Origin: Streptoverticillium olivoreticuli subsp. olivoreticuli
Lineage (GTDB): Bacteria; Actinomycetota; Actinomycetes; Streptomycetales; Streptomycetaceae
Direction of reading: 5' to 3'
Assembly (NCBI RefSeq): GCF_003391135.1
Contig: NZ_CP031455.1
Coordinates: 7,715,501-7,779,500, forward strand
DNA length: 64,000 nt
The notes beneath the pieces are model-generated. The model saw only the letters and a list, made by a program, of their open reading frames with translations, made no database searches and was not told where the DNA came from. The translations under genes were made by a program, and so were the position numbers. Shown piece by piece: positions 53,053 to 62,485 of the stretch. Every line of letters starts with the position of its first letter. Position 1 is the first letter of the stretch.

Positions 53053-53790
53053 ATGCGCTCGCAAGACGTCGCGCGCCTGTTCACCACCCCGGTGAACGCG
53101 CCTGCCTATGCCCCCACCCGGTACCGGTTCACCGACCGCGAGTACCTCAACATCACCTATCGCACCGACCCCGAGGCCCTGCGCCGGATCGTCCCCGAGC
53201 CGCTGACCGTCACCGAGCCGCTGGTCCGCTTCGAGGTCATCCGGATGCCGGACGTGACGGGCCTGGGTGACTACACCGAGGCCGGCCAGCTCATCTCCGT
53301 CGAACACGACGGCGAGCACGGTGAGTTCAACCTGGCGATGTACGTCGACAGCGTGCCGGCGATCACCAGCGGCCGCGAACTGAGCGCCTACCCGAAGAAG
53401 TTCGGCTCCCCCGTGCTCCGCGTCGACTCCGACACGCTGGTCGGCACCCTCGACTACGGCTCGCTGCGGGTGGCCACCGCCACCATGGGCTACAAGCACG
53501 ACCCGATGGACCCGGACGAGGCCCGCGCGGAGATCCGTACGCCCACGTTCATGGTCAAGACCGCGCTCGGCTACGACGGTACGCCGCGCATCTGCGAGCT
53601 GGTCCGCACCCGGATCGACGACATCACGGTCAAGAGCGCGTTCCGCGGCCCGGCCCGGCTGCAGCTCTTCGCCCACGCGCTGGCGCCGCTCGCGGACCTG
53701 CCCGTCCTGGAGGTCGTCGGCGCGAGCCACATCGTCGCCGACCTCACCCTCAGCCCCGCCGAAGCGGTCCACGACTACCTCGCCGGCTGA
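53053..53790 (+). CDS. Acetoacetate decarboxylase family protein
   Basis: 245 aa. The Schiff-base lysine is in ELSAYPKKFGSP, preceded by a Glu/Arg-containing YVDS region; N-terminal PVNAPAYAPTRYRFTDREYLNITY is typical. Acetoacetate decarboxylase forms acetone and CO2; several Streptomyces homologues act on other beta-keto acids. ATG 53053 follows TCCTCC-like spacing. First gene of a three-gene cluster with hydroxyacyl-CoA dehydrogenase and CoA-transferase. Confidence 0.9.
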   Translation: MRSQDVARLFTTPVNAPAYAPTRYRFTDREYLNITYRTDPEALRRIVPEPLTVTEPLVRFEVIRMPDVTGLGDYTEAGQLISVEHDGEHGEFNLAMYVDSVPAITSGRELSAYPKKFGSPVLRVDSDTLVGTLDYGSLRVATATMGYKHDPMDPDEARAEIRTPTFMVKTALGYDGTPRICELVRTRIDDITVKSAFRGPARLQLFAHALAPLADLPVLEVVGASHIVADLTLSPAEAVHDYLAG

Positions 53791-53831
53791 AGGCTCCCTA
53801 TCCCGCCGGCACCACAGACATCAGGAGAAGC

Positions 53832-54839
53832 GTGAAGACGATGGACAACAGCACTGAACCGGCAGCCGCGGACGCCGCCCGCCTCCCGGGCGCGTACCGG
53901 CGGGCCACGATCATCGGCGGCGGGGTGATCGGCATCTCCTGGGCCGGCCTGTTCCTCGCCCACGGCATGGACGTCGTCGTCAGCGACCCGCGCCCCGACG
54001 TGGAGAAGCTGGTTCTCGACGGTCTGGAGGAGGTCGTCCCGGGCCTGGCCGCGCTGGGGCTGCCCACCGAGGGCCTGACCGGCCGGCTGCGCTTCGAGGC
54101 CGACCTCGCCACCGCCGTCGCGGACGCCGACGTCGTCCAGGAGAACGGGCCCGAGCGCCTGGAGGTCAAGCAGGAGATCTGGCGGACCGTCGAGCGGGCC
54201 GCGCCCGCCCACGCGCTGCTGGCCACCTCCACCTCCGGCATCCCGGCCACCGCCATCGCGCGGGCGATGCGGCAGCCCGAGCGTCTGGTCGTCGGCCACC
54301 CCTTCAATCCGCCGCACCTGGTGCCGCTGGTGGAGATCGTGCCCGGCGAGCGGACCTCCCCGGCCACCGTGGAGCGGGCCCGCGACTTCTACGCGGCGCT
54401 GGGCAAGCGGCCGCAGGTCCTGCACAAGGAGATCCCCGGCTTCGTCGCCAACCGGCTGCAGTCCGCTCTCTTCCGCGAGGCCGTGCATCTGGTGGCCGAA
54501 GGAGTGGTGACCGAGCAGGAGCTCGACGACATCGTCACCGCCTCCATCGGTCCGCGCTGGGCCGTGGCGGGCCCCTTCCGCACCTTCCACCTCGGCGGCG
54601 GCCCCGGCGGCCTGCCGCACTTCATCGAGCACCTCGGCCGCGCCATGGAGGCCACGTGGCCGGGCCTGGGCAGCCCCGCCTTCGACGAGACCACCGTCGC
54701 CCGGCTGACCGAGCAGGCCCGGCAGGCCTTCGGCGATGTGCCGGTCGGCGAGCTCGCCGCTCGCCGCGACCGCGCGCAGATCGCCCTGATGCGCGTCCTC
54801 GGCGACGCCCCCGGCACACCCGCTCCCACCCGCGACTGA
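53832..54839 (+). CDS. 3-hydroxyacyl-CoA dehydrogenase (carnitine/hydroxybutyrate dehydrogenase-like)
   Basis: 335 aa. Rossmann motif IIGGGVIGISWAGLFLAHG, HPFNPPHLVPLVEIV typical of the short L-carnitine/3-hydroxybutyryl-CoA dehydrogenase branch, and FVANRLQSALFREAVHLV. NAD-dependent oxidation of a 3-hydroxy acid or its CoA ester. GTG 53832 with GGAG upstream. Lies between Adc and CaiB-type genes in a likely catabolic operon. Confidence 0.9.
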   Translation: MKTMDNSTEPAAADAARLPGAYRRATIIGGGVIGISWAGLFLAHGMDVVVSDPRPDVEKLVLDGLEEVVPGLAALGLPTEGLTGRLRFEADLATAVADADVVQENGPERLEVKQEIWRTVERAAPAHALLATSTSGIPATAIARAMRQPERLVVGHPFNPPHLVPLVEIVPGERTSPATVERARDFYAALGKRPQVLHKEIPGFVANRLQSALFREAVHLVAEGVVTEQELDDIVTASIGPRWAVAGPFRTFHLGGGPGGLPHFIEHLGRAMEATWPGLGSPAFDETTVARLTEQARQAFGDVPVGELAARRDRAQIALMRVLGDAPGTPAPTRD

Positions 54840-54878
54840 CCCCTCACCGAACCTCACCCACCCGGGAAACGACGCACC

Positions 54879-56366
54879 ATGTCTCTCACCGACAAGATCA
54901 CCCAGGCGATCGCCGCCCCCGCGACGGACGACACGTTCGACGTCCATGCCGAAACGGCCGACGTCCTGGCCGGCATCGGGCTGAAGCCCGAGGACACCGG
55001 CGGCACGATCACGTACTACGGAGCCGACCCGGTGGTGCCCAGCACCCTGCGGCTCGGCGCCGCCTCCGGCATCGCCCTCGTCGCCAAGTCCGCCGCCGTC
55101 GCCGCGCTGTGGCGGCAGCGCGGCGGCCCGGGCCAGGACATCGCGATGGACCTGCGGGTGGGCCCGCACCGGCTCTGCCCCTTCTACGATCAGAAGTGGG
55201 AGCTGCTCAACGGCTACCCCGCCGGCACTCCGTCCATCCCCAACATGGCCTATGCCAACGCGTTCTACCGGACGGCCGACGGGCGCTGGATGATGCCGTT
55301 CAACATCTACCCCAACATCAAGCAGGCCGCGCAGAAGCTGCTGGGCGCGCCGGAGATACCCGAGGCCGTCGCCGCCGCCGTCGCCAAGTGGGACGCCCGC
55401 GAGCTGGAGCGGGCCGGGGCCGAAGCCGGTGCGGTGATGCCCATGGTCCGTACGCCGAGCGAAATTCTGACAGAGCGTCAATACACCGACCACCTCGCGC
55501 ACATGCCGCTGGTGGAGATCGCGCGTGTCGGCGACAGCGCGCCCGAGCCGCTGCCCGAGGGCGCGACCGCGCCGCTGGACGGGGTGCGGGCGCTGGGCAT
55601 GGGCCACATCATCGCGGGCGCCGGCGCCGGCCGGGCGCTGGCCCTGCACGGGGCCGACGTGCTCAACCTGTGGCGGCCGAACGAGCTGGAGCACGACGTC
55701 ACCTACCGTACGGCCAACGTCGGCGTCCGCTCGGCGACGGTGAGCCCGTACACCACCGAGGGCCTGGCCCGCATCCATGGACTCCAGGCGGGGGCCGACG
55801 TCTTCTTCGCCAACCGCCGTCCCGGCTTCCTGGAGTCCATCGGGCTGTCGGAGGACGAGGCGATCGCCCGGCGGCCGGGCCTGGTGTACGCGACCGTCTC
55901 GCTGAACGGAAGGAGCGGCCCCTGGGCCGACTACCTCGGCTTCGACCAGACCGCGGGCGCGCTGACCGGGCTGCTGCACCTGGAGGGCGACGGCGACAGG
56001 CCGGCCCTGCCGCCGATCACGGTGGTCAACGACTATTTGGTCTCGTGGTTCATGACAGCCGGCATCGTGGAGGCCCTGCGCCGCCGCGCCGTCGAAGGCG
56101 GCAGCTACCGCGTCCACGTCTCCCTGTCCCGGGTCGCCCTGTGGATCCTGAGCATGGGCGTCTTCGACAAGGCGTACGCCACCGCGATCGCCGGCACCGG
56201 CGAGGAGCACGCCTACCCCGACCCCGAGACCTTCACCGCGCGGACCCCGCTCGGCCACTACCAGGGCGTCACCGACCAGGTGCGGATGTCCGAAACCCCG
56301 GGCGCGTACCGGCAGATCCTCCTCCCGCGCGGCGCCTGCCGCCCGGAGTGGCTGCCCCGCGGCTGA
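54879..56366 (+). CDS. CaiB/BaiF-family CoA-transferase
   Basis: 495 aa class III CoA-transferase. Segments RLGAASGIALVAKSAAVAALWRQR, GQDIAMDLRVG and C-terminal DGVRALGMGHIIAGAGAGRALALHGADVLNL identify the CaiB fold. It exceeds the ~400 aa usual for the family, with repetition of the core in both halves. Would move CoA between a carboxylic acid and an acyl-CoA, activating the substrate of the neighbouring dehydrogenase. ATG 54879 has GGAAACG upstream. Confidence 0.88.
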   Translation: MSLTDKITQAIAAPATDDTFDVHAETADVLAGIGLKPEDTGGTITYYGADPVVPSTLRLGAASGIALVAKSAAVAALWRQRGGPGQDIAMDLRVGPHRLCPFYDQKWELLNGYPAGTPSIPNMAYANAFYRTADGRWMMPFNIYPNIKQAAQKLLGAPEIPEAVAAAVAKWDARELERAGAEAGAVMPMVRTPSEILTERQYTDHLAHMPLVEIARVGDSAPEPLPEGATAPLDGVRALGMGHIIAGAGAGRALALHGADVLNLWRPNELEHDVTYRTANVGVRSATVSPYTTEGLARIHGLQAGADVFFANRRPGFLESIGLSEDEAIARRPGLVYATVSLNGRSGPWADYLGFDQTAGALTGLLHLEGDGDRPALPPITVVNDYLVSWFMTAGIVEALRRRAVEGGSYRVHVSLSRVALWILSMGVFDKAYATAIAGTGEEHAYPDPETFTARTPLGHYQGVTDQVRMSETPGAYRQILLPRGACRPEWLPRG

Positions 56367-56395
56367 CCACCGGCTGCCGGAGAGCGGCGTCGGAA

Positions 56396-56421
56396 GGTAA
56401 ACCTGCCGGACCAGGTTTGCC
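56396..56421. promoter_or_regulatory. Inverted repeat upstream of the decarboxylase operon
   Basis: GGTAAACCTG (56396-56405) and CAGGTTTGCC (56412-56421) are reverse complements with one mismatch and a 6-nt spacer. It lies 30 nt after the CoA-transferase stop and ~97 nt before the decarboxylase start, so it may be a terminator of the first or an operator for the second. Confidence 0.5.
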
Positions 56422-56517
56422 GCCTTTCAGGTGATTGTCTCAATGATCACACCAGCTGGGCGATTTGCCGTGACTACGGTTACCGCGGTCGGGGGCAACC
56501 GGGCGTCGGGGGTGGGG

Positions 56518-57891
56518 ATGGAGCTGAGGTACTGGCTCGAGCGAGGGGTGGAGGATTTCCGGGCGTGGACGCAGTCGTACGCCGACTACGCGGCCCATCC
56601 CGCCATGGCGGTGGACGAGGGCGCCTGCGCCGCGGCGTTCGAGGAGCTGACCGCCCGACTGCGCGGCAGTTACCCCTTCTTCCACCCCTGCTATGCCGGT
56701 CAGATGCTCAAACCGCCGCACCCGGTCGCCGTCGCCGGCTATCTCGCGGCCATGCTCGTGAATTCCAACAACCATGCGCTGGACGGCGGTCCGGCCACCT
56801 CGGCCATGGAAGAGGAGGTGGTCGAGCGGCTCGCGGCCATGTTCGGCTTCGAGGAGCACCTGGGGCATCTCACCAGCAGCGGCACCCAGGCGAATCTGGA
56901 GGCGTTGTTCGTCGCCCGGGAGAGTCATCCCGGCAAGGGCGTCGCGGTCGGCGTCGAGGGGCATTACACCCATACCCGGATGTGCCATCTGCTGGGTGTA
57001 CAGGCGCACATGGTGGCCGCGGACGATCGCGGGCGGATGGACACAGCCGCGCTGGAGCGTCTGCTGTCCACCGGAACCGTGGGGACCGTCGTGGCCACCA
57101 CCGGGACCACGGCGCTGGGTGCCGTCGACCCGCTCCACCGCATCGTGCCGTTGGCGCGGCGGCACGGAGTGCGTGTCCATGTGGACGCCGCCTACGGGGG
57201 TTTCTTCGCTCTCCTCGCGGATGAGGAACCTCCTGGCGCGCTGGTGACCAGGGAAGCCTGGCACGCGATCGCCCACTGCGATTCCGTGGTGATCGACCCG
57301 CACAAGCACGGCCTGCAGCCGTACGGCTGCGGAGCGGTGATTTTCCGTGATCCGGCCATTGCCCGGTTCTACCGGCACGAGTCGCCCTACACCTACTTCA
57401 CGTCCGACCGGCCGCACCTGGGGGAGATCAGCCTCGAGTGCTCACGGTCCGGTGCGTCCGCCGCCGCCCTGTGGCTGACCCTCGAACTGCTGCCCCTCAG
57501 CCGCAAAGGGCTGGGCGGAGTGCTCGCCGCCGGACGCCGGGCCGCCCTGCGCTGGGCCGCTCTGATCGACGGATCCCCGCACCTGGAGTTGTACCAGCCG
57601 CCCGAGCTCGACATCGTGACGTATTACCCGTCCTGCACGCCCGCCACCTTGTCCCGTATCGGCGCGGCCAGCAACGACGTGATGCGCCGGGGCATGAACG
57701 CCGAAGAGGACCCCGTGTTCCTCAGCACCGCCCGTATCGGAGCGGCCGACTTCACCGCCCGTCGTACGGACGTCGTCGTGGACACCGACCACGCGCACAT
57801 CCTGCGCAGCGTGCTGATGAAACCGGAGAGCGAGCTCTACCTGGAGCGCTTGCACCCACGTGTGGAGGGCCTCGCGAAGGCTTCGAAATGA
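56518..57891 (+). CDS. PLP-dependent decarboxylase (aromatic amino-acid decarboxylase superfamily)
   Basis: 457 aa fold-type I group II decarboxylase. The Schiff-base lysine is Lys263 in DPHKHGLQPYG; substrate segments are NSNNHALDGGPATSAMEEEV, SSGTQANLEALFVARE and HVDAAYGGFF. ATG 56518 has GGGGG 5 nt upstream; ATG 56443 and GTG 56431 or 56470 are in-frame alternatives. Substrate unknown (Trp, Tyr, Glu or other). It lies 22 nt from the next gene, so the three following genes likely form an operon. Confidence 0.85.
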   Translation: MELRYWLERGVEDFRAWTQSYADYAAHPAMAVDEGACAAAFEELTARLRGSYPFFHPCYAGQMLKPPHPVAVAGYLAAMLVNSNNHALDGGPATSAMEEEVVERLAAMFGFEEHLGHLTSSGTQANLEALFVARESHPGKGVAVGVEGHYTHTRMCHLLGVQAHMVAADDRGRMDTAALERLLSTGTVGTVVATTGTTALGAVDPLHRIVPLARRHGVRVHVDAAYGGFFALLADEEPPGALVTREAWHAIAHCDSVVIDPHKHGLQPYGCGAVIFRDPAIARFYRHESPYTYFTSDRPHLGEISLECSRSGASAAALWLTLELLPLSRKGLGGVLAAGRRAALRWAALIDGSPHLELYQPPELDIVTYYPSCTPATLSRIGAASNDVMRRGMNAEEDPVFLSTARIGAADFTARRTDVVVDTDHAHILRSVLMKPESELYLERLHPRVEGLAKASK

Positions 57892-57913
57892 ACTCTGCCG
57901 GAGGAGTGGGCAC

Positions 57914-58804
57914 ATGAGTACGGGATCCCATGAAGCTCTGCCGAGTGCCGCGCTGTTGAATCCACTGAGCCTGCCGGACGACTCGCGGATCCCCGGAGCA
58001 CCGACGAGTGGCGGCGTGGCCGACTACGAGCGGTACTTCCACATTTCCCGCGATGCGCCGGACCTGGCCACCTGGACCCGTGGTTGCCTGGATCTCCAGG
58101 CGGCCGTCCTCGACGACCTCCCCCGTGCCGGCCTCGAAGAGGAACAGCGCGTCGGCATTGTGACCGGCCTGCTGCTCGCGTCGCACGCCACGCTGATGTC
58201 CTGGACGCGTACCGCGCCCGGGCCCGGAGAGACTCCTCCCGGAACTGTCACGGAACAGCCCTCCGCGCCGTCGACGGTGGCGTCGGCCGGTGACCAGGCC
58301 GGCGCGCTGCGGCGCTGGAAGCTGGGGCATCAGCTCTTCCACCTGCTGCTCACCGTCATGAACACCACCTTGGACGAGACCGTGGCCGCCGCGCGCGATT
58401 CCCAGTGGCCGTCTCTGGTCAGTGGCATGGAACGGTTGGAGGCGCTGTACGAGGCCGCCACCGCCGCCATGACCTACGCCTCGGACTTCCCCTCCTCCGT
58501 GTACCGGAACGAGATCCGGCCGACCATGGAACCCCCCTTCGTCGCGCCGGGATTCTCCGGAGTCTTCAACCGGGAACACCAAGTGATGGCGGACCGACTG
58601 CACACGCTCGGACGCGCTCTCGAAAACCTCTCGCCGGAGACCGGCGCCATCGACGCGATCCGCCGGGCGGAAGCTTCCTTACGGGCGGCACAACGGCGGA
58701 ACCGGAGAAATCACGTGAGGATCTGTGAGCGTTGCGTCCCCGAAGGCGGCTCGCTCCGCCGACAGCATCTCGTCCGGGAAGAGGGGCGGAACACCAGCAC
58801 ATGA
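57914..58804 (+). CDS. Unrecognised mostly helical protein
   Basis: 296 aa, no assignable family. The N-terminal ~35 residues are flexible; residues 38-100 (DYERYFHISRD, LATWTRGCLDLQAAVLDD, GLLLASHATLM) and 131-240 (GHQLFHLLLTVMN, DFPSSVYRNEIRPTMEPPF, NREHQVMADRLHTLG) are predicted alpha-helical with several conserved-looking His (H91, H139, H143, H222, H230). Together with neighbouring biosynthetic enzymes this suggests a metal- or heme-binding oxygenase fold, which is speculation. The C-terminus is basic with CERC. ATG 57914 follows GAGGAG; the stop overlaps the next start as ATGA. Confidence 0.7.
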   Translation: MSTGSHEALPSAALLNPLSLPDDSRIPGAPTSGGVADYERYFHISRDAPDLATWTRGCLDLQAAVLDDLPRAGLEEEQRVGIVTGLLLASHATLMSWTRTAPGPGETPPGTVTEQPSAPSTVASAGDQAGALRRWKLGHQLFHLLLTVMNTTLDETVAAARDSQWPSLVSGMERLEALYEAATAAMTYASDFPSSVYRNEIRPTMEPPFVAPGFSGVFNREHQVMADRLHTLGRALENLSPETGAIDAIRRAEASLRAAQRRNRRNHVRICERCVPEGGSLRRQHLVREEGRNTST

Positions 58805-61611
58805 CCGAGTACCGGAGCACCTCCTCCCGGACTGCCGGAGACATCGAGGGCGTCGACGCGCACACAGGGCTTCGGATCCTGGCCGACACGGTCGACGAGG
58901 TCGTGTGGCTGGACCACTGCCCGTTCCTGAGCGCATCGTTCCAGCCGATGCCGGCCTGGCTGAGACATGAGCCGGTCTCCGCGTTCCGGTCACTGCCCGT
59001 GCCTCCGCCCGGTCACCGGCCGGGCACGCCGGACGCGCGCCGCGTCTGTGTGTCCTTCGCCCCCGAGCACGGCACCAACGCCCGTACCTGGGCGAGAACG
59101 TACGGGTACCGTCTGCTCGCACCGGACCTCGGCGTCACCGCCTGGGCCGCGGACAAGATCAGCGCCATCGGACTGTTCGCGACGGCCGGCGTGCCCGCCC
59201 CGCCGGCCCTGGTCATCCCCGCGACCGGGCGCGGGCCGGCCGAAGCGTACTGGAACTGCCAATGGCAGCAGGCGGTCGCCCAGCGGCGGGAGAACAACCT
59301 CATCGGCCGGGGGACCGTCCTTGTCGACTCACCGGCGAGCCTGCGGGCCTGCCTGGACTCCTGGCCGGACCAGCCGGTCAAGCTGAGCCGTTACTCTCCC
59401 GGGATCTCCCTGACCGTCACCGCCTGCGCCGGACCGGACAGGACCGTCGTCTCGGCGGTGTCCCACCAGCTGGTGGGGATCCCGGAACTGGCCGCGTCCT
59501 GGGGAACGCACTGCGGCAATCAGCTCGTACACCCGCACGACCTGCCAGGGGATCTGTACGAGCAGGCACGCCAGGCCGCCCGGCGCGTGGGCGAGGTGCT
59601 TCGAGGGCGCGGCTTCCGCGGCGTCTTCGGCCTGGACCTGGTGGCGGACGAGGGCCGGCTGCTGGCCATCGAGGTCAACCCCCGCTTCCAGACCGTGGTC
59701 TCCCTGGTCCAGGCCACCGAGCGTGCCGCGGGACTGCTGCCCTCCCTGGGCCTGCACATCCTGGCCTTCCTCCTCCCCGCTCTGCCGCCGCCGGCGGCCA
59801 GGGCGTTCCCACCGGGGCCGCGCCAGAGCCAGCTGGTCGTGCACGCTCCCACGGAAACCACCGTGCACGGCCTCGCGGCCACAGGGCGCTACCGCAAGAA
59901 CGGCCACGGAGTGACCGGCCCTCTCCCCGCGCCGGCCGACGTCGCCCGCCTCGCCGACGACGAGGCGTTGTGGTGGGCCGTCGCCCACCCGGGACCGGTC
60001 ACCGCGGGCCAGGAGCTGGCCCTCCTCCAGTTCCGCCGGCCGGTCGCCGCGCTGGAGCCCCGCCCTCGCCCGAGCCCGGCGGCCCGGGACTGGATCGCCG
60101 CCTTCGACCAGCGGCACCGGACCGGGCCGGTACGTCCGGAAGGCCGCCCCGGATTTCCCGGCGGGGGTCCACCCGGGGCAGAACCTCCCTTCCTGCGCCT
60201 GGACGAGCGGCGGATGCGCGAGGCCGGCGGCCACACCATCGACCTGATCATCGACCGGATCACCACGGCCGGCGACCGGCCGCCCCGCCGCGTGCCCTCG
60301 CCCGACAGCCTCAGGACCGCCCTGGAAGAGCCCCTCCCCGAGCGCGGTACCGAGGACGTGTGCGCCCTTCTCGACCACGTGACGCGTCACGCGCTCGACC
60401 GGGCGACCCGCCTGGACCACCCGCGCTGTTTCGCCTTCGTGCCCTCCACCGGCAACTTCCCGGCCGTACTCGCCGACGCGCTCGCCTCCGCCTATCTGTC
60501 CGTCCCCGGAGCCTGGCTCGTAGGAGCCGGACCCACTCAGCTCGAACTGACCACCCTCGGTTGGCTCAAGACATTCCTGGGCCTCCCCGGCGGCCACGGC
60601 GGCCTGTTCGTCAGCGGGGGCTCCATGGCCAACTTCACCTGCCTGGCCGTCGCACGCGACCACCACCTCGACGGCGACCGGGCACACGCCCGCCTGTACT
60701 GCTCCTCCCAGGCCCACCCCTCCATCGCCCGTGCGGTTCACCTCCTGGGCCTCACCCGGGAGCAACTCTCCGTCATCCCCGCCGTCGACGGCCTGCGGCT
60801 GGACGTCACCGCCCTCGCCCGGCGGATCGACCACGACCGGAGCCGGGGCCGTCGCCCCTTCGGCGTCGTCGCGACCCTCGGCACGACCGGCACCGGCGCC
60901 GTCGACCCCCTCGACGACCTTGCCGACCTGTGCGAACGGGAAGGGCTGTGGCTGCACATCGACGGTGCCCACGGCGCGGCCGCCGCAGGCACCACCCGTG
61001 GTCACCACTTGCGCGGCGCCCTGTGCCGAGCCGACTCCCTCACCGTCGACCCGCACAAGTGGCTGTTCCAGCCCTACGAGATCGGCTGCGCCCTGCTGCG
61101 CCGCCCCGAGCTGCTCCCGGCCACCTTCGGCATGGCACGCCATTGCCTGGACACCGGCTATCTCGACCCGGCCGAATCCCAGGGGGACGAAGTCAACCTC
61201 TCCGACTACGGGCCACAGCAGAGCCGTGGCCTGCGCGCCCTGAAACTGTGGCTCTCGCTGAAGACATTCGGCGCCCGCGCCTTCCGGCAGGCCATCGAGC
61301 ACGGTATGGACCTTGCCGAGCACGCCGGGGCGCTCATCGAGGCCCACCCCGAGCTGAGGCTCGTCACCCCGCCCAGCCTCGCCATCGTCACCTTCCGCTA
61401 CCACCCGGCGGACGCGCCCCCGGGCTGGGACGCCGACTCCGCCCAGGAACACATCAGCCGGAAGGTGTGCGCCGACGGTCAGGCCCTGATCCTGACCACC
61501 CGCGTGCGCGGTGCCACCGTGCTGCGAATGTGCACCATCAACCCCACCAGCACCCACGACGACGTCGCACACGTCCTGGACCTGGTCACCGGCATCGGCC
61601 GTCGGCTGTGA
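58801..61611 (+). CDS. ATP-grasp / PLP-decarboxylase fusion protein
   Basis: 936 aa. Residues ~90-330 are an ATP-grasp ligase: DKISAIGLFATAGVPAPP (Asp118-Lys119), a GRGTVLVD nucleotide loop and the metal-binding FGLDLVADEGRLLAIEVNPRF (Glu291, Asn293). Residues ~470-930 are a group II PLP decarboxylase with Lys753 in DPHKWLFQPYE, SGGSMANFTCLAVARD and HIDGAHGAAAA. A Pro/Arg-rich linker joins them. ATP-grasp enzymes ligate a carboxylate to an amine; the decarboxylase would make an amine. The pair in one chain suggests amine production and amide coupling in series. ATG 58801 overlaps the upstream stop. Confidence 0.88.
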   Translation: MTEYRSTSSRTAGDIEGVDAHTGLRILADTVDEVVWLDHCPFLSASFQPMPAWLRHEPVSAFRSLPVPPPGHRPGTPDARRVCVSFAPEHGTNARTWARTYGYRLLAPDLGVTAWAADKISAIGLFATAGVPAPPALVIPATGRGPAEAYWNCQWQQAVAQRRENNLIGRGTVLVDSPASLRACLDSWPDQPVKLSRYSPGISLTVTACAGPDRTVVSAVSHQLVGIPELAASWGTHCGNQLVHPHDLPGDLYEQARQAARRVGEVLRGRGFRGVFGLDLVADEGRLLAIEVNPRFQTVVSLVQATERAAGLLPSLGLHILAFLLPALPPPAARAFPPGPRQSQLVVHAPTETTVHGLAATGRYRKNGHGVTGPLPAPADVARLADDEALWWAVAHPGPVTAGQELALLQFRRPVAALEPRPRPSPAARDWIAAFDQRHRTGPVRPEGRPGFPGGGPPGAEPPFLRLDERRMREAGGHTIDLIIDRITTAGDRPPRRVPSPDSLRTALEEPLPERGTEDVCALLDHVTRHALDRATRLDHPRCFAFVPSTGNFPAVLADALASAYLSVPGAWLVGAGPTQLELTTLGWLKTFLGLPGGHGGLFVSGGSMANFTCLAVARDHHLDGDRAHARLYCSSQAHPSIARAVHLLGLTREQLSVIPAVDGLRLDVTALARRIDHDRSRGRRPFGVVATLGTTGTGAVDPLDDLADLCEREGLWLHIDGAHGAAAAGTTRGHHLRGALCRADSLTVDPHKWLFQPYEIGCALLRRPELLPATFGMARHCLDTGYLDPAESQGDEVNLSDYGPQQSRGLRALKLWLSLKTFGARAFRQAIEHGMDLAEHAGALIEAHPELRLVTPPSLAIVTFRYHPADAPPGWDADSAQEHISRKVCADGQALILTTRVRGATVLRMCTINPTSTHDDVAHVLDLVTGIGRRL

Positions 61612-61638
61612 CCGCGGACGCGACGACGTCGACGCCCG

Positions 61639-62169
61639 TCAGACGATCACCAGTGTGGATGGCCCGGTGATCAGCTGCACGCCCTTCTCGGAGGCGCACC
61701 GCAGCGGATCGACCGTGACGTGAAAGCCCGGAGAGGCCACCGTCCTGTCCTTGAACTTCCCCGACTTCACCCGGCCCACGACCAACACAACGGCTTCCCC
61801 CGCCACTTGCTGCACATTTCCCAGCCGGTACACGACCGTGGTCGTTTCTCCGGTGTTCCACGTGATGTGCTCCACGGTGGTCGCGTCGGAAGCGAAGCAG
61901 CCGTTCGACCCGTCACCGGTGATGACGGACTTTCCCCATTTCAGAGCCGGATCCGCCGACAGGCAGCTGTACGCACCGCTGCCGCTGATCCGGGTGTGCC
62001 GCGCCTGCAACGACAACCCCGGTGAGAACTCGATGGTGTTGTTCCCCACGCAGCTGACGATCGCGTCCGACGTATGCGCGGCCGCGGGAAGCGCCGCCGG
62101 TCCCGCCAGCAGGGCCGCGGCCGCTGCCGCGCACCCCAAGGTCCTGCCCCACGAGAACTCCTTGCCCAT
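61639..62169 (-). CDS. Small secreted protein of unknown function
   Basis: 176 aa with a Sec signal peptide (WGRTLGCAAAAAALLAGPAALPAAAHT). The mature part is beta-rich with four or more Cys (IVSCVGNN, AYSCLSADP, NGCFASD, PLRCASEKG) that could form disulfides. ATG 62169 has GGGGAGCC upstream, after GAGAGGG. It faces the decarboxylase fusion stop across 27 nt. Function not recognised. Confidence 0.75.
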   Translation of the reverse strand: MGKEFSWGRTLGCAAAAAALLAGPAALPAAAHTSDAIVSCVGNNTIEFSPGLSLQARHTRISGSGAYSCLSADPALKWGKSVITGDGSNGCFASDATTVEHITWNTGETTTVVYRLGNVQQVAGEAVVLVVGRVKSGKFKDRTVASPGFHVTVDPLRCASEKGVQLITGPSTLVIV

Positions 62170-62485
62170 GGCTCCCCATTCCCTCTCCAGGACTGCGGCC
62201 ACCCGCAGACGGCAGCAGCATCCTCCCGTTCCCGCCCGGACCACGACGGGTGATCGGCGACAGAGGCCGGGCCGGAGGCAGCATCTGATCCACGGCAGGC
62301 GCGGGGGGTCGCACATGCGCCGTGCCCCATGTGGACGCGCTCGCGGTCGTCATGGCGCCGGATGCCTGGACAAAGGCCGTGACGGCGCGGTCCCGCGACT
62401 CGCCGCTTGCCGACTCGTGCGAATCGGACGCGGTCCGGATCATGGGAGTGTGGACGGGAACCGGGTTTTCGGCGGGGCCGAGCCG
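62170..62485. promoter_or_regulatory. Divergent intergenic region
   Basis: 316 nt between the secreted-protein gene and the 2H phosphoesterase gene. Both promoters must lie here, but no clear -35/-10 pair, repeat or hairpin stands out. Short frames on both strands (for example near 62250-62440) lack convincing protein character. Confidence 0.4.

Noticed and set aside
62250..62440. Short frames in the gap upstream of the 2H phosphoesterase gene
   Set aside because: No RBS-supported start, no conserved features, and they overlap the needed promoter region.
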